Below, piece after piece: positions 36,938-46,265 of a DNA stretch of 64,000 bases. The notes beneath the pieces were generated by a model. The model was not told where the DNA came from. It searched no databases and saw nothing but the letters and a program-made list of their open reading frames with translations. Location of the stretch: assembly GCA_938084685.1 (NCBI GenBank), contig CALKGE010000005.1:1-64000 (forward strand). Reading direction: 5' to 3'. Every line of letters starts with the position of its first letter. Position 1 is the first letter of the stretch. The translations under genes and the position numbers were made by a program. This DNA comes from an uncultured Pirellulaceae bacterium. Its GTDB lineage: Bacteria > Planctomycetota > Planctomycetia > Pirellulales > Pirellulaceae.

Positions 36938-38323
36938 GTGACCACGGATGAAATGACAATTATCTCGGCCATCAGGAACAGCCTGGTCGATGAAATTGGG
37001 CACGACAAATTCGACATCTGGTTCGATCAGTCGGTAACCTGGCATCTTTCAGATTCCACTCTCTGCCTCTGCGCCCCCAGCCGTTTCAATGCAGAACGGC
37101 TACAACGCGTTTACCAGTCAAAACTTAACGCTGTTCTGGCATCGCTTTCCCAAAGCCACCTCAAACTATCCTTTAGCGTAGCTGACGAAGTGCCCTCAAC
37201 CTCGGAGCCACCTCCAGCCACTCCGCCCACCCACTCGGCAGTCGCTCATGAAATCACACTTAAACCGGCTCCCCAACCGATTCCTTCTCATCGCCCTGGC
37301 GTAGGAATTCCAAGTCTCGTAATTGGACAGTCGAACCACATCGCTGTCAATGCAGCCAAAGCTATGCTGGATCGGCCGGGAACAATCTCCCCCTTCTTTG
37401 TGCATGGCCCCTCGGGAAGCGGTAAATCTCATCTACTACAATCGATCTACAACAAGTTCAGAGGTCGTGTTAAAGCAGGTCACGCAGCCTATCTCACTGC
37501 CGAACAGTTCACGACTCACTTTCTTGAATCTCTGCAAGGAAATGGCCTTCCCAGTTTCCGCAGGAAACACCGAGACGTCGAAGTTCTCATCATTGACGAC
37601 ATCGAGTTCTTTGTTGGTAAGCAGGCAACGATGATTGAATTTCATTACACGGTAGACACCTTGATTCGCACCGGGAAACAGCTCGTCTTCTCAGCGAAGC
37701 ACTCACCTACTGAAATTCACGGCCTTGGTTCAGATCTGGTTGCCCGGATGGCAAGCGGCTTGGTTTGTGGTCTGGAAGCTCCGGATTTCGGCATGAGACA
37801 ACAAATTGCTCATCAATACTGCCAGCATCTGGGAATCGAGGTCGATTCGGTTGTCTTGAACATGCTGGTGGAACGAGTATACTCGGACGCTCGGCACATT
37901 CAGGGGGCCATCAACCGCATCAGTGTCCTGCAGCAACTTAGCGGCGGCCAGCTTTCCTGTGAAGAAGCCTCTCATCAGTTGGCAGATCTGTTTGAACGAC
38001 CTCAACGTAATGTACGTATCTCCGATATTGAAAACGCCGTCTGTGAGGTTTTCGGCGTGGATCGAAAAAAACTGAAATCGACCGCCAAAGCAAAGAACAT
38101 CAGTCAGCCTCGGATGCTGGCAATGTGGTTAGCCAGAAAATACACCAAAGCCGCCTATTCAGAAATTGGTGACTACTTTGGCAAGCGAGCACATAACACT
38201 GTCATCTCGGCTCAGCAACGAGTCGCTGACTGGATCGAGAAAGATTCGATGGTCACATACGCTCATGGCCAATGTCGCGTCAGAGAAGCTCTGAGGCGGT
38301 GTGAAGCGCAATTTGGAACTTAG
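36938..38323 (+). CDS. dnaA: Chromosomal replication initiator DnaA
   Basis: The 461-residue protein has all four DnaA domains. Domain I is at residues ~5-85 (KFDIWFDQSVTWHL). A Pro/Ser linker follows. The AAA+ core has Walker A GPSGSGKSHLL and Walker B VLIIDDIEFF. Domain IV is SQPRMLAMWLARKYTKAAYSEIGDYFGKR. In the DNA-binding signature the usual D-H-T-T-V reads A-H-N-T-V, so box specificity may differ. The GTG at 36938 has AAGGA upstream; a GTG at 36902 is also in frame. dnaN and recF, its usual neighbours, are not here. Confidence 0.88.
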   Translation: MTTDEMTIISAIRNSLVDEIGHDKFDIWFDQSVTWHLSDSTLCLCAPSRFNAERLQRVYQSKLNAVLASLSQSHLKLSFSVADEVPSTSEPPPATPPTHSAVAHEITLKPAPQPIPSHRPGVGIPSLVIGQSNHIAVNAAKAMLDRPGTISPFFVHGPSGSGKSHLLQSIYNKFRGRVKAGHAAYLTAEQFTTHFLESLQGNGLPSFRRKHRDVEVLIIDDIEFFVGKQATMIEFHYTVDTLIRTGKQLVFSAKHSPTEIHGLGSDLVARMASGLVCGLEAPDFGMRQQIAHQYCQHLGIEVDSVVLNMLVERVYSDARHIQGAINRISVLQQLSGGQLSCEEASHQLADLFERPQRNVRISDIENAVCEVFGVDRKKLKSTAKAKNISQPRMLAMWLARKYTKAAYSEIGDYFGKRAHNTVISAQQRVADWIEKDSMVTYAHGQCRVREALRRCEAQFGT

Positions 38324-38369
38324 AGCTTCCTTCTTTTACGCCCCGTTTCGAAACATTCTTCCAATACAA

Positions 38370-38403
38370 AAAGCCTCCGCCAGGAAATTCTGACAGAGGC
38401 TTC
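38370..38403. terminator. Stem-loop between convergent genes
   Basis: AAGCCTC pairs with GAGGCTT around an inner CCAG/CTG region, preceded by A-rich sequence that becomes a T-run on the minus strand. It lies between dnaA and the oxidoreductase gene. Confidence 0.65.
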
Positions 38404-38428
38404 TAAACGCTTGGACCAGGTATGTCGA

Positions 38429-39727
38429 CTAGACGAACTTCGTCTTCCCTGGAATGGCTACTTTGGGAACTTCAACATCGCCCCACTGATAAACCGGTGG
38501 AGAAAGATCGTTTTCTGAATTCAGCATCTGATCCCAGGTAATGGTCTGGCCGGTGTAACAGACTTCACGTCCCAGAATCGCCATGAGCGTACTCTTGCAC
38601 ATGTAGTCACCGTTATTAATCGTTTCACCGCTCCGAATCGCAGCAAACAACTCTTTGTGTTCCACGTCGTACATACTTGGCTTTGGTCCACGATAGCGGA
38701 AGGTCTCCTCTCCTCCCACTTCAATCGAATGCCGCAGGATCTTGGCGGAGCCCTTGGTACCCATGACATAGTCTTCGACATTGTTGGAACAGCCTGATTG
38801 CTGACGAGTATAAGCAAACGTTTTCGCTCCATTTTCCCATTCATAGCAGACAGCGAAGTGGTCATAGCCATGTCCCCACTGCTCATCAACGCGTTGCTGC
38901 CTTCCTCCGAGACCTGTTGCCCTCACAGGCGGCACGTCGTCCATGAGCCACATCGCTTTATCCAGACTATGAATATGCTGTTCGACGATATGATCTCCGG
39001 ATAGCCAGGTGAAATACAGCCAGTTACGAATCTGGTATTCCATTTCGCTCCAATCAGGTTTTCGTCCCCGATGCCAAAGCGTACCTGTCAGATAGTTTTC
39101 CTGGATCGATTGGATATCGCCAATCGCTCCACTTTTAATCTGCTCCATGACCGCTCGTACGCCATAGTCATAACGCCAGCAAAGCCCCGAAACCACATTG
39201 AGGTCCTTTTCCTTGGCAACGCGTACCGCGTCCATAACCTGACGCACTCCCACCGCATCAGTGGCTACCGGCTTTTCACAGAAAACGTGCTTGTTTTGTT
39301 TTACAGCTTCTTCAATATGTGCCGGGCGAAAATGAGGTGGTGTACAAAGCAGAACAACGTCGACATCATCGCCAGCCAACAATTCCTTATAGCCATCGAA
39401 ACCGGTATAGCTCGTCTCTTCGGTTACAGCAAATTTATCACCAATCTGACGTTGCAGAATGTTACGTGAATGTTCCAGACGATCCCCAAAAATATCTGCC
39501 ATCGCTGTCAGACGCAAATTATCCTCGGCACGCATCGCATTCACTGCCGCTCCGGTACCACGACCGCCGCAACCGATCAAACCGACTTTCAGGATATCCG
39601 ATCCTTGAGCGTGAACCGCATTGGCAGCCGTCAAGGTCGTCGCGACAGCTCCGCCAACAGCGGCCGAAGCTTTTAGAAAATCCCGACGATTACTATTCGT
39701 ATTACGAGTGGTGTCTTGTGACGACAT
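38429..39727 (-). CDS. Gfo/Idh/MocA-family oxidoreductase with Tat leader
   Basis: The 432-residue protein starts with a twin-arginine leader (NRRDFLKASAAVGG) ending at HAQ. The mature part has an NAD(P)-binding Rossmann fold (VGLIGCGGRGTGAAVNA) and the family C-terminal barrel. VFCEKPVATD holds the conserved E-K-P motif near the nicotinamide. This is a common planctomycete export of a family acting on sugars or inositols. It is probably periplasmic and preloaded with cofactor. The substrate is unknown. Confidence 0.88.
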   Translation of the reverse strand: MSSQDTTRNTNSNRRDFLKASAAVGGAVATTLTAANAVHAQGSDILKVGLIGCGGRGTGAAVNAMRAEDNLRLTAMADIFGDRLEHSRNILQRQIGDKFAVTEETSYTGFDGYKELLAGDDVDVVLLCTPPHFRPAHIEEAVKQNKHVFCEKPVATDAVGVRQVMDAVRVAKEKDLNVVSGLCWRYDYGVRAVMEQIKSGAIGDIQSIQENYLTGTLWHRGRKPDWSEMEYQIRNWLYFTWLSGDHIVEQHIHSLDKAMWLMDDVPPVRATGLGGRQQRVDEQWGHGYDHFAVCYEWENGAKTFAYTRQQSGCSNNVEDYVMGTKGSAKILRHSIEVGGEETFRYRGPKPSMYDVEHKELFAAIRSGETINNGDYMCKSTLMAILGREVCYTGQTITWDQMLNSENDLSPPVYQWGDVEVPKVAIPGKTKFV

Positions 39728-39850
39728 CGTACTCTCCTTATGAACCCGGCAACCACTTATCCAGCTGCCAATCTTGTTATCGTTTTATCTTAAATATCTC
39801 CTCGCGCGGATACAAGCAATCCATTCTAACCAGATCTGACCGCGGAGACT

Positions 39851-41041
39851 CTACAGCCCTCTTATATACTCACGCAATTCCTGCTCCAAGCGCGACAAAC
39901 CTCCTCCAAAGGCCGAGGTGAACATTGACAACCGCTGCTGTTCAGACACTTTTTGCAACGGCACAGTCAAGCGTTGCATTTTCACGAACTCACGATAGGC
40001 AGCAGGCCGTGTCTTCTGCAGAAAATAATTCAAGGCCCAGGATTGAGCGTAGGCTGCTCGTACCGTCTTTCCTGAACGAAACTCCTCGTCGGAGCTGAGT
40101 AATGTTTTCAAATCAATCAGTTTTCCTTCCTGCATCAGCAATCGGTAGTAATTCAGATTGTACCGATTCACATTCCCAATAGCCGACCAACCTTTGGAGT
40201 GAGTTAAATCGGGAGTTTCAAAGTAAATTGCCATCCCTTCACTCAGCCATAATGGCGTATAGGACAGGCGTCTTATCATCCCCGAATTGAAACATAGCTG
40301 ATGGGTCCCCTCATGAACGATGGTTGCTACATTCCGCTCGGCAGTCGGGTGCCCCAACACGCGCTGAATCTGCTGAGCGGGGCTTCCTGGCCGACGTCCC
40401 TGAGCGAGCAGGCTTTCCTGTCGTTCGGTGAGTCTGGAAAGGTCGTAAAGGTTAATTCGATTCGACTCCTGATTGTAATACCCAGGAACAAACTCACTGC
40501 TTGAGCCCAATTCGCCTTCAACAAACTTTAAAAACGAGGTCTGGTTCTTATGTACGATGACGACCAAAGGTTGCTCAGGTACTGTCAGTGCTGCGTCCCG
40601 CTTGTCCCAGTAAGTGAAATATGCTCGATGAACTCGTTCCAGCAAAGTTCCAACCCACCGCGCATAGTCGGGAATCGTGTTAAAGCAAATCACATAGTGT
40701 GCCGTCTGGTGAATACGGTAATCCCTGCCGTATTCGCTGAGCAACGACTTCACGACCTGATCCCGAGTTGTGAAATGAAACGGAGGTTTGAGTCGTTCGC
40801 GTTTGAGCACATTCTTTGAGGGTATTTTTTGCAGTCGATTGTCACGACTCAATAGCAGCAGGAAGTCAGGGTCACCCGACTCGATCAGCTGCCCCTGCAG
40901 CGAAACTCGCCCGTCATCGCTCTCGACCTGAAGCCGGTCCATCGCGATCACGGAGGAATAGCCGCTCGACAAAAAAACTGCCGCCAGCCACAGTGTTACG
41001 GAGTTGCCTGTCAAACAAAGAGCAATCGGCGACCTTTTCAA
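39851..41041 (-). CDS. DUF1570-type secreted metallopeptidase
   Basis: The 396-residue protein has an N-terminal signal-like stretch (residues ~14-33). The conserved part contains HEGTH in ATIVHEGTHQLCFNSG, a zinc-binding HExxH, followed by PLWLSEGMAIYFE, where a Glu supplies the third ligand. This is the DUF1570 arrangement. AGGAGC before a TTG at 41041 supports that start. It is one of a run of minus-strand genes for envelope and secreted proteins. Confidence 0.78.
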   Translation of the reverse strand: MKRSPIALCLTGNSVTLWLAAVFLSSGYSSVIAMDRLQVESDDGRVSLQGQLIESGDPDFLLLLSRDNRLQKIPSKNVLKRERLKPPFHFTTRDQVVKSLLSEYGRDYRIHQTAHYVICFNTIPDYARWVGTLLERVHRAYFTYWDKRDAALTVPEQPLVVIVHKNQTSFLKFVEGELGSSSEFVPGYYNQESNRINLYDLSRLTERQESLLAQGRRPGSPAQQIQRVLGHPTAERNVATIVHEGTHQLCFNSGMIRRLSYTPLWLSEGMAIYFETPDLTHSKGWSAIGNVNRYNLNYYRLLMQEGKLIDLKTLLSSDEEFRSGKTVRAAYAQSWALNYFLQKTRPAAYREFVKMQRLTVPLQKVSEQQRLSMFTSAFGGGLSRLEQELREYIRGL

Positions 41042-41057
41042 TGCTGCTGCTCCTGAA

Positions 41058-41091
41058 CCAGCCCTAACGTACTGCCAGCCCTAACGTACTG
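41058..41091. repeat. 17-bp tandem duplication over a gene end
   Basis: CCAGCCCTAACGTACTG occurs twice in a row. The second copy contains the stop codon of the following minus-strand gene. Confidence 0.9.
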
Positions 41092-42022
41092 ATAGATCCT
41101 TGGACGAAGGAGCAGGGGATACAAGCTGCTCGGTCATGCGAGACAAATAATGGATCATGCTGGCAGCACCATTAAACCCAACAACACGCTCATCCAGTTC
41201 CATTTGAGAGGAGTAAATGCGACCTTTCGCCAGGTCAAACTGAAACTGACCATGTTGCATACGCTGCATCAACTGACTCTTCACTTTGGCATCGTGCACA
41301 GGGGTGATCACCTGAGTTTTCACCTGGATGGTTGCCAGCTCGTTGGCCACCCGAATCAGCGTATACAGCTTCCTCAGCTTTACCGTCTGCACTCTTCCAT
41401 CTTTCAACCGAATCCGAACCTGCTCGGGCGTATACCACTTCTGCCCAATCGCGATCGGATAGTCGGGCAGACGAGGCATCAGCACTCCGATTCCCGGATT
41501 GAATTGAGTGACTTCGTCTTTACGTGTCACAATAGCTCCGGACGCATTTACGGTAATCACAGCCAATGGTTTGCCGATCGAGGCCGCAATCCGCTCGTAA
41601 CGTTCTGGCACGACTTCATCGGTCTTGCTGTTATAGCGAACTTCATCCTGACCGGTCACTTTCTGCCAAAGTTCGGCATCCTCGACTCGATGCACGAGCG
41701 TAATGTTGCCCTCAGAATCCACTTTGTTCACTTCAAAAACACGTGTGGAGACACTTCGCGACTTCAGATTTTCAAATTCACCGTCAATCTTGGTATCCAT
41801 GGAAACCAGATGTACGACGCGTGAACGGATGAGTTCACCTTGCTTCAAACGGTACTGAAGCTGGTATTTCTTTACTGGTTGCGAACTCTTCGTGACTTCG
41901 GCAGCCACCTTTTCCAGCTGTTTTTCAATATCAGAATCCTGAGCAAGCGTCACGCTAGTGACGAGTCCCAGAAGCAAACAACGGAGGGCTGTCAGCCTTA
42001 TTCCTGATTTCGCGAACGCCAT
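41081..42022 (-). CDS. Secreted protein of unknown function
   Basis: The 313-residue protein has a signal peptide (residues ~1-28, ending TLAQ). The rest alternates strands and charged loops (YQLQYRLKQGELIRSRVVHLVSM) and resembles beta-rich lipid- or polymer-associated planctomycete proteins, but no family is recognised. The last codons and the stop lie in a tandem duplication. It is 39 bases upstream of the DUF1570 gene on the same strand, so the two are likely co-transcribed. Confidence 0.65.
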   Translation of the reverse strand: MAFAKSGIRLTALRCLLLGLVTSVTLAQDSDIEKQLEKVAAEVTKSSQPVKKYQLQYRLKQGELIRSRVVHLVSMDTKIDGEFENLKSRSVSTRVFEVNKVDSEGNITLVHRVEDAELWQKVTGQDEVRYNSKTDEVVPERYERIAASIGKPLAVITVNASGAIVTRKDEVTQFNPGIGVLMPRLPDYPIAIGQKWYTPEQVRIRLKDGRVQTVKLRKLYTLIRVANELATIQVKTQVITPVHDAKVKSQLMQRMQHGQFQFDLAKGRIYSSQMELDERVVGFNGAASMIHYLSRMTEQLVSPAPSSKDLSVR

Positions 42023-42087
42023 GGCAGGCCTCCTTGCACGGTATACCGATCGGTTGTCCCTCGAATCCTTCCGAGGCTGCCCTATTG

Positions 42088-42942
42088 TTATTTTTTATGG
42101 CGAATACGACCACCCCAATCCAGCTTCTCCCGCAAACTTCGATAATCATTTTGCCCATCAACTTCGATCATCAAAAACGGGCGTTCCGCTTTTTCCACCC
42201 GAACCACATCCCGTTCTGTCACGCTGGCGATAACTTTTCCGTCTACAGCTACTGCCGTTTCTGCCGAGGTTTTCCGAACCGTCATTTCATAAGTACGATG
42301 AGAAGAATCCACCACCGGCCGAACCGTCAATGTATGAGGGCTGATGGCAGAAATGACGAAAGCATCGAGCGACTTACGCAGAATCGGGCCTCCTGCCGAC
42401 AGACTATGAGCTGTTGAGCCAACGGGCGTTGAGATGATCAACCCGTCACAACTGTAAGTGGTTGCCCACTCGCCGTCGACATGCAAATCAATGTCGAGAA
42501 TGGAAAAAGGAGCTCCTCGCAGCAGCGCTGCTTCATTAAGCCCGATTGCCGACGCGACCTGCTGACCATCACGATACACCGCACAGTGGAGCATCAGATG
42601 TTCCACGATGCGACAATTGCCTGTCACAACATCGCTGAAGGCTTGCTGAACTTCACTGGGGGAAACGGATGCCAAAAATCCGAGCCTTCCCAGATTGACT
42701 CCCACTGCGGGAATCCCCAATGTGCTGAGCTCCCGGGACGCTCGCAATATGGAGCCATCACCGCCCAGTACGATTGCCAGATCTGCCTGGGAAGCATCGT
42801 CAGTGATATCAAAAAATTCGGATATCCGTTGGCGGACCTGAACCTCAGCATCCTGACTGGCTGCATTCGATGCACCTGCACAAACCAGAACGCATGGCTT
42901 GCGGTCTGTTGGAACCCAAGTTGCTGTAGTTGAAAGTGGCAT
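42088..42942 (-). CDS. nadK: NAD kinase
   Basis: The enzyme phosphorylates NAD to NADP with ATP. The 284-residue protein has the GGDGS motif in IVLGGDGSILRASR, the NLGRLGFLAS loop, and STPVGSTAHSLSAGGPIL, all NAD-kinase hallmarks. HTLTVRPVVD lies in the C-terminal part as expected. It is the last gene of the xseA-xseB-ispA-dxs-nadK series, 39 bases after dxs. Confidence 0.95.
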   Translation of the reverse strand: MPLSTTATWVPTDRKPCVLVCAGASNAASQDAEVQVRQRISEFFDITDDASQADLAIVLGGDGSILRASRELSTLGIPAVGVNLGRLGFLASVSPSEVQQAFSDVVTGNCRIVEHLMLHCAVYRDGQQVASAIGLNEAALLRGAPFSILDIDLHVDGEWATTYSCDGLIISTPVGSTAHSLSAGGPILRKSLDAFVISAISPHTLTVRPVVDSSHRTYEMTVRKTSAETAVAVDGKVIASVTERDVVRVEKAERPFLMIEVDGQNDYRSLREKLDWGGRIRHKK

Positions 42943-42981
42943 GTTTGTGCTCTTGGCCGTCAGTACACATCGATTGCACTG

Positions 42982-44883
42982 CTAAACGGTCTCCATATTG
43001 GCTGTATCCTGAGCCATGTCCCGGCAGGCCCGGTACACTCCATCGCAATCCAGTCCCAAATCACTCAGTAACTCTGTCCGCTCACCATGCTCCACAAAGA
43101 TATCCGGAATCCCCAGCCGACAAACGTGAGCGGCATTGAGTCGCCGCTCGACCGCAAACTCCAGCACTGCGGAACCAAACCCACCTATTAGCGCAGCTTC
43201 TTCAACTGTCACCACAAACGGGCTATTCCTCAGAACGTCAGAGATCACATGCTCATCCAGTGGCTTCACAAACCGGGCGTTGACCACACCAACATCCAGA
43301 CCATCTGCTCTCAATCTGGCGGCTGCCTGGAGACAGGGCTCCACCATAGCTCCCAATGCGAGAATGGTTCCATCCTTACCGGTCAGTAAGACTTCCGATT
43401 TGCCGTATTCCAACGGTGCAGGTTCCCGATCCAGCTCAGGAGACACGCCCTTGGGATATCGGATCGCCGTCGCGGAATCGTGCTGCAGAGAGAACTCGAG
43501 CATAGCCCTCATGTCATGTTCATCTGCAGGCGCCATGATGGAGATGTTTGGAAAGACGCGGAGGTACCCCAGATCAAAGACGCCATGATGGGTTGGGCCG
43601 TCGGGCCCAGCCAGCCCGGCGCGGTCCAGCATGAAGGTCACCGGAAGATCCTGAAGACAGACTTCCTGAAAAATATGGTCATAACTTCGCTGCAAGAACG
43701 TACTGTAAATCGCTACGATAGGACGTGCTCCGGCTTTGCACTGTCCTCCGGCAAAGGCTACCGCGTGCCCTTCACAAATTCCAACATCAAAGAAGCGGTC
43801 GGGATAACGATCTCGAACCGGCTCCAGCTTATTCCCCTGACACATAGCGGCAGTCAAACAGGTCACCGTATCGTTTTTGGCCATCTGCTCCAGAATGGCA
43901 TCCCGAGCGTGGTTCGTGTAGTTAAGTTTCACGACACTCTCGCTGGCCTTTTGCTGAAAGATAGCCTTACCTTCCACTCGATCAAAAACCGGAGGAGCGT
44001 GAAAGGTGCGTGGATCCTCTTCAGCTGGCCGAAACCCATGGCCTTTTTGTGTCACCACGTGCAATAGAACCGGCTGATGAATCTCCTTTGCCATCTTGAG
44101 ATACTTCCGCATCAAACCGATATCGTGACCATCGATCGGGCCAAGGTATTGAAACCCGAGTTCTTCGAAGAGCATCCCACCATGAAAGCCAGCTTTGACT
44201 GCTTCTTTCATTTGAGCGAGAAACCGTTCGGCCGGATCGCCAACCACCGGCACACGGCCCAAGACTTTTTGCACTCCCGCTTTCAGCGTGGGATAAATGG
44301 AATTACGCAAACGGTCAAGGTATGAGGCCACGCCACCGACACGCGGGCAAATTGACATTTCATTGTCGTTGAGGACAACCAGTAAATTCCCGTCGGCATT
44401 GTTCATTGCTTCATAAACCACGCCAGACGGAAACGCGCCATCTCCGATCACTGCAACAGCTTTACGATCTCCCTTGCCGAAAAGCACATCACCACTGTGT
44501 AACCCCTGAACCGTGGAAACGCTGGCACCGGCGTGACCAGTCATAAACAGGTCATACTCGCTTTCCGCTGGATTAGGGTAACCCATAAGTCCCTGTTTGG
44601 AGCGTATCGATTTGAACTGGTGATACCGTTGCGTGATCAGTTTGTGGGGGTAGATCTGATGGCCCGTGTCCCAAATCAAGCGATCCTGACGAAAGTCAAA
44701 AATACTGTGTAAAGCCAGACAAAGCTCCACCACCCCCAGATTAGAGGCAAAGTGCGCAGACCGCTCACTAAGTAAATCACACATCACATCACAAATCTCA
44801 GCAGCTGTGTCATTAAGCTCAGCTACTGACATTTCGTGCAATTCGATCGGCGATTGCAAATTAGAAAGAATCGGATGTTCCAT
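42982..44883 (-). CDS. dxs: 1-deoxy-D-xylulose-5-phosphate synthase
   Basis: Dxs joins pyruvate and glyceraldehyde-3-phosphate to start the MEP isoprenoid pathway, using thiamine diphosphate. The 633-residue protein has GDGAFPSGVVYEAMNNA (diphosphate-binding loop), the C-terminal transketolase domain with EGHAVAFAGG, and DRAGLAGPDGPTHHG, which binds substrate. The N-terminal TGHAGASVS loop differs from the more usual TGHSSTSIS. An ATG at 44883 is chosen; a TTG five codons upstream would also read. ispA, the next prenyl enzyme, is directly upstream. Confidence 0.92.
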   Translation of the reverse strand: MEHPILSNLQSPIELHEMSVAELNDTAAEICDVMCDLLSERSAHFASNLGVVELCLALHSIFDFRQDRLIWDTGHQIYPHKLITQRYHQFKSIRSKQGLMGYPNPAESEYDLFMTGHAGASVSTVQGLHSGDVLFGKGDRKAVAVIGDGAFPSGVVYEAMNNADGNLLVVLNDNEMSICPRVGGVASYLDRLRNSIYPTLKAGVQKVLGRVPVVGDPAERFLAQMKEAVKAGFHGGMLFEELGFQYLGPIDGHDIGLMRKYLKMAKEIHQPVLLHVVTQKGHGFRPAEEDPRTFHAPPVFDRVEGKAIFQQKASESVVKLNYTNHARDAILEQMAKNDTVTCLTAAMCQGNKLEPVRDRYPDRFFDVGICEGHAVAFAGGQCKAGARPIVAIYSTFLQRSYDHIFQEVCLQDLPVTFMLDRAGLAGPDGPTHHGVFDLGYLRVFPNISIMAPADEHDMRAMLEFSLQHDSATAIRYPKGVSPELDREPAPLEYGKSEVLLTGKDGTILALGAMVEPCLQAAARLRADGLDVGVVNARFVKPLDEHVISDVLRNSPFVVTVEEAALIGGFGSAVLEFAVERRLNAAHVCRLGIPDIFVEHGERTELLSDLGLDCDGVYRACRDMAQDTANMETV

Positions 44884-44931
44884 AAAAGGTTCAGTCAATC
44901 AAAGGGGAGATGTACAGTCTCTTCATCTAAT

Positions 44932-45828
44932 TTAGTTATTCCGCTGCAAAACGAAATACGCCAACTGTCTTAATGGTTCAGCAGTTTCACTAAATGGCTC
45001 CAGTTGTTCACAGGCCTGACGTATCAAATCTGCAGCCAATTGCTGGCTTTCCTGGATTCCCAGTAAAGCTGGATACGTCAATTTTCCTTGAGCAGTGTCT
45101 TTTCCGGTCTGTTTTCCAAGCTGTTGCATATCCCCCTGTTCATCCAACAGGTCATCCACAATCTGAAAAGCCAGTCCCAGATGTTTACCATACGTATCCA
45201 AACGGGCAATTTGTTCATTTGTTGCGTTGGCCGCAATTGCCCCCAGCCTGAGAGAAACTCGGAACATCGCTCCTGTTTTCCGCTCATGAATCTTTTGCAG
45301 TTGCTCTGCCGTACCAACACGATTTTCAGCCTGCAAATCATCCACTTGCCCTCCAACCAACTGACAGGGCCCGGCCGCTGCCGTTAATTCCTGCAGGCAA
45401 CGCACGATCAGTTCGGCGGCAGCCTCACATCGTGTAATGACTTCAAATGCCTGAGCGAGCAGTGCATCTCCGGCCAGAATCGCATTGGCCTCACCGTACG
45501 CCACATGTACCGCAGGACGTCCTCGCCTCAATTCGTCGTCATCCATCGCTGGAAGATCATCGTGAATCAGTGAATAGGTGTGAATCATCTCAACTGCACA
45601 TGCCGATGCCATCGTGACATTACTTCTTTCCCCGCAAGCATCCGATGCCATTAACACCAACATCGGTCGCAGACGCTTCCCGGGTGCCAGCAGGATATGC
45701 CGAATGGCATCTCCTAATACCTGAGGACACCCTTCGGAATAGGTAGCCACTTCAGCCAATGCCAGATCGACATCATGACGAATTTGCGCCATGTACTGGG
45801 ATAGCAGTACTTCTCCGCTCGTGGACAT
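44932..45828 (-). CDS. ispA: Polyprenyl (farnesyl/geranylgeranyl) diphosphate synthase
   Basis: The 298-residue protein builds C15-C20 prenyl diphosphates. It has both aspartate-rich motifs of the family: DDLPAMDDDELRRGRP (first) and QIVDDLLDEQGD (second), with GKRLRPML near the N-terminus. Product length cannot be told. It lies between xseB and dxs, so supply and use of isoprene units are encoded together. Confidence 0.92.
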   Translation of the reverse strand: MSTSGEVLLSQYMAQIRHDVDLALAEVATYSEGCPQVLGDAIRHILLAPGKRLRPMLVLMASDACGERSNVTMASACAVEMIHTYSLIHDDLPAMDDDELRRGRPAVHVAYGEANAILAGDALLAQAFEVITRCEAAAELIVRCLQELTAAAGPCQLVGGQVDDLQAENRVGTAEQLQKIHERKTGAMFRVSLRLGAIAANATNEQIARLDTYGKHLGLAFQIVDDLLDEQGDMQQLGKQTGKDTAQGKLTYPALLGIQESQQLAADLIRQACEQLEPFSETAEPLRQLAYFVLQRNN

Positions 45829-45901
45829 AAGAATCTCGAATCACTTTTGAGTAGCCAGGCAACCGCACATCATGCGATGCTGAAAGAACCCACCATTTAA
45901 T

Positions 45902-46231
45902 TTAAAACAGGTCATCAGGCTCGTCTACATCCTCCCCGGCTGACCTTCGCCGGGAACGTGAGGCCTGCTTCTGCTCAAGAGTTGTCTCCGCGTCATCAAA
46001 GTCTCTGGTGACTGCGTTTCCATCACCGTCTACTCCAGTGAGCAGTTCAATTTTCCGCTCAGCGCCAGCCAGCGTTGCATGACAATGTTTTAACAGACCA
46101 ATACCTTGCTGATAGCACTCCAGCGACTCAGACAGACCAAGCTGGCCATTTTCCAGTTGAGCCACAATCTCCTGCAGGCTTTCCAGAGCCTGCTCGAATG
46201 TAAGCTCGTCCTGCTGCTTCTCTTTGCCCAT
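45902..46231 (-). CDS. xseB: Exodeoxyribonuclease VII small subunit
   Basis: The 109-residue protein has the XseB core: LTFEQALESLQEIVAQLENG, followed by LSESLECYQQGIGLLKHC, two helices that wrap the large subunit. An Asp/Glu-rich tail of ~35 residues follows the core. xseA begins 34 bases upstream on the same strand. Confidence 0.9.
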   Translation of the reverse strand: MGKEKQQDELTFEQALESLQEIVAQLENGQLGLSESLECYQQGIGLLKHCHATLAGAERKIELLTGVDGDGNAVTRDFDDAETTLEQKQASRSRRRSAGEDVDEPDDLF

Positions 46232-46265
46232 AAATCCCCCCTCTCTTACAGGATCTTTATTTTAC

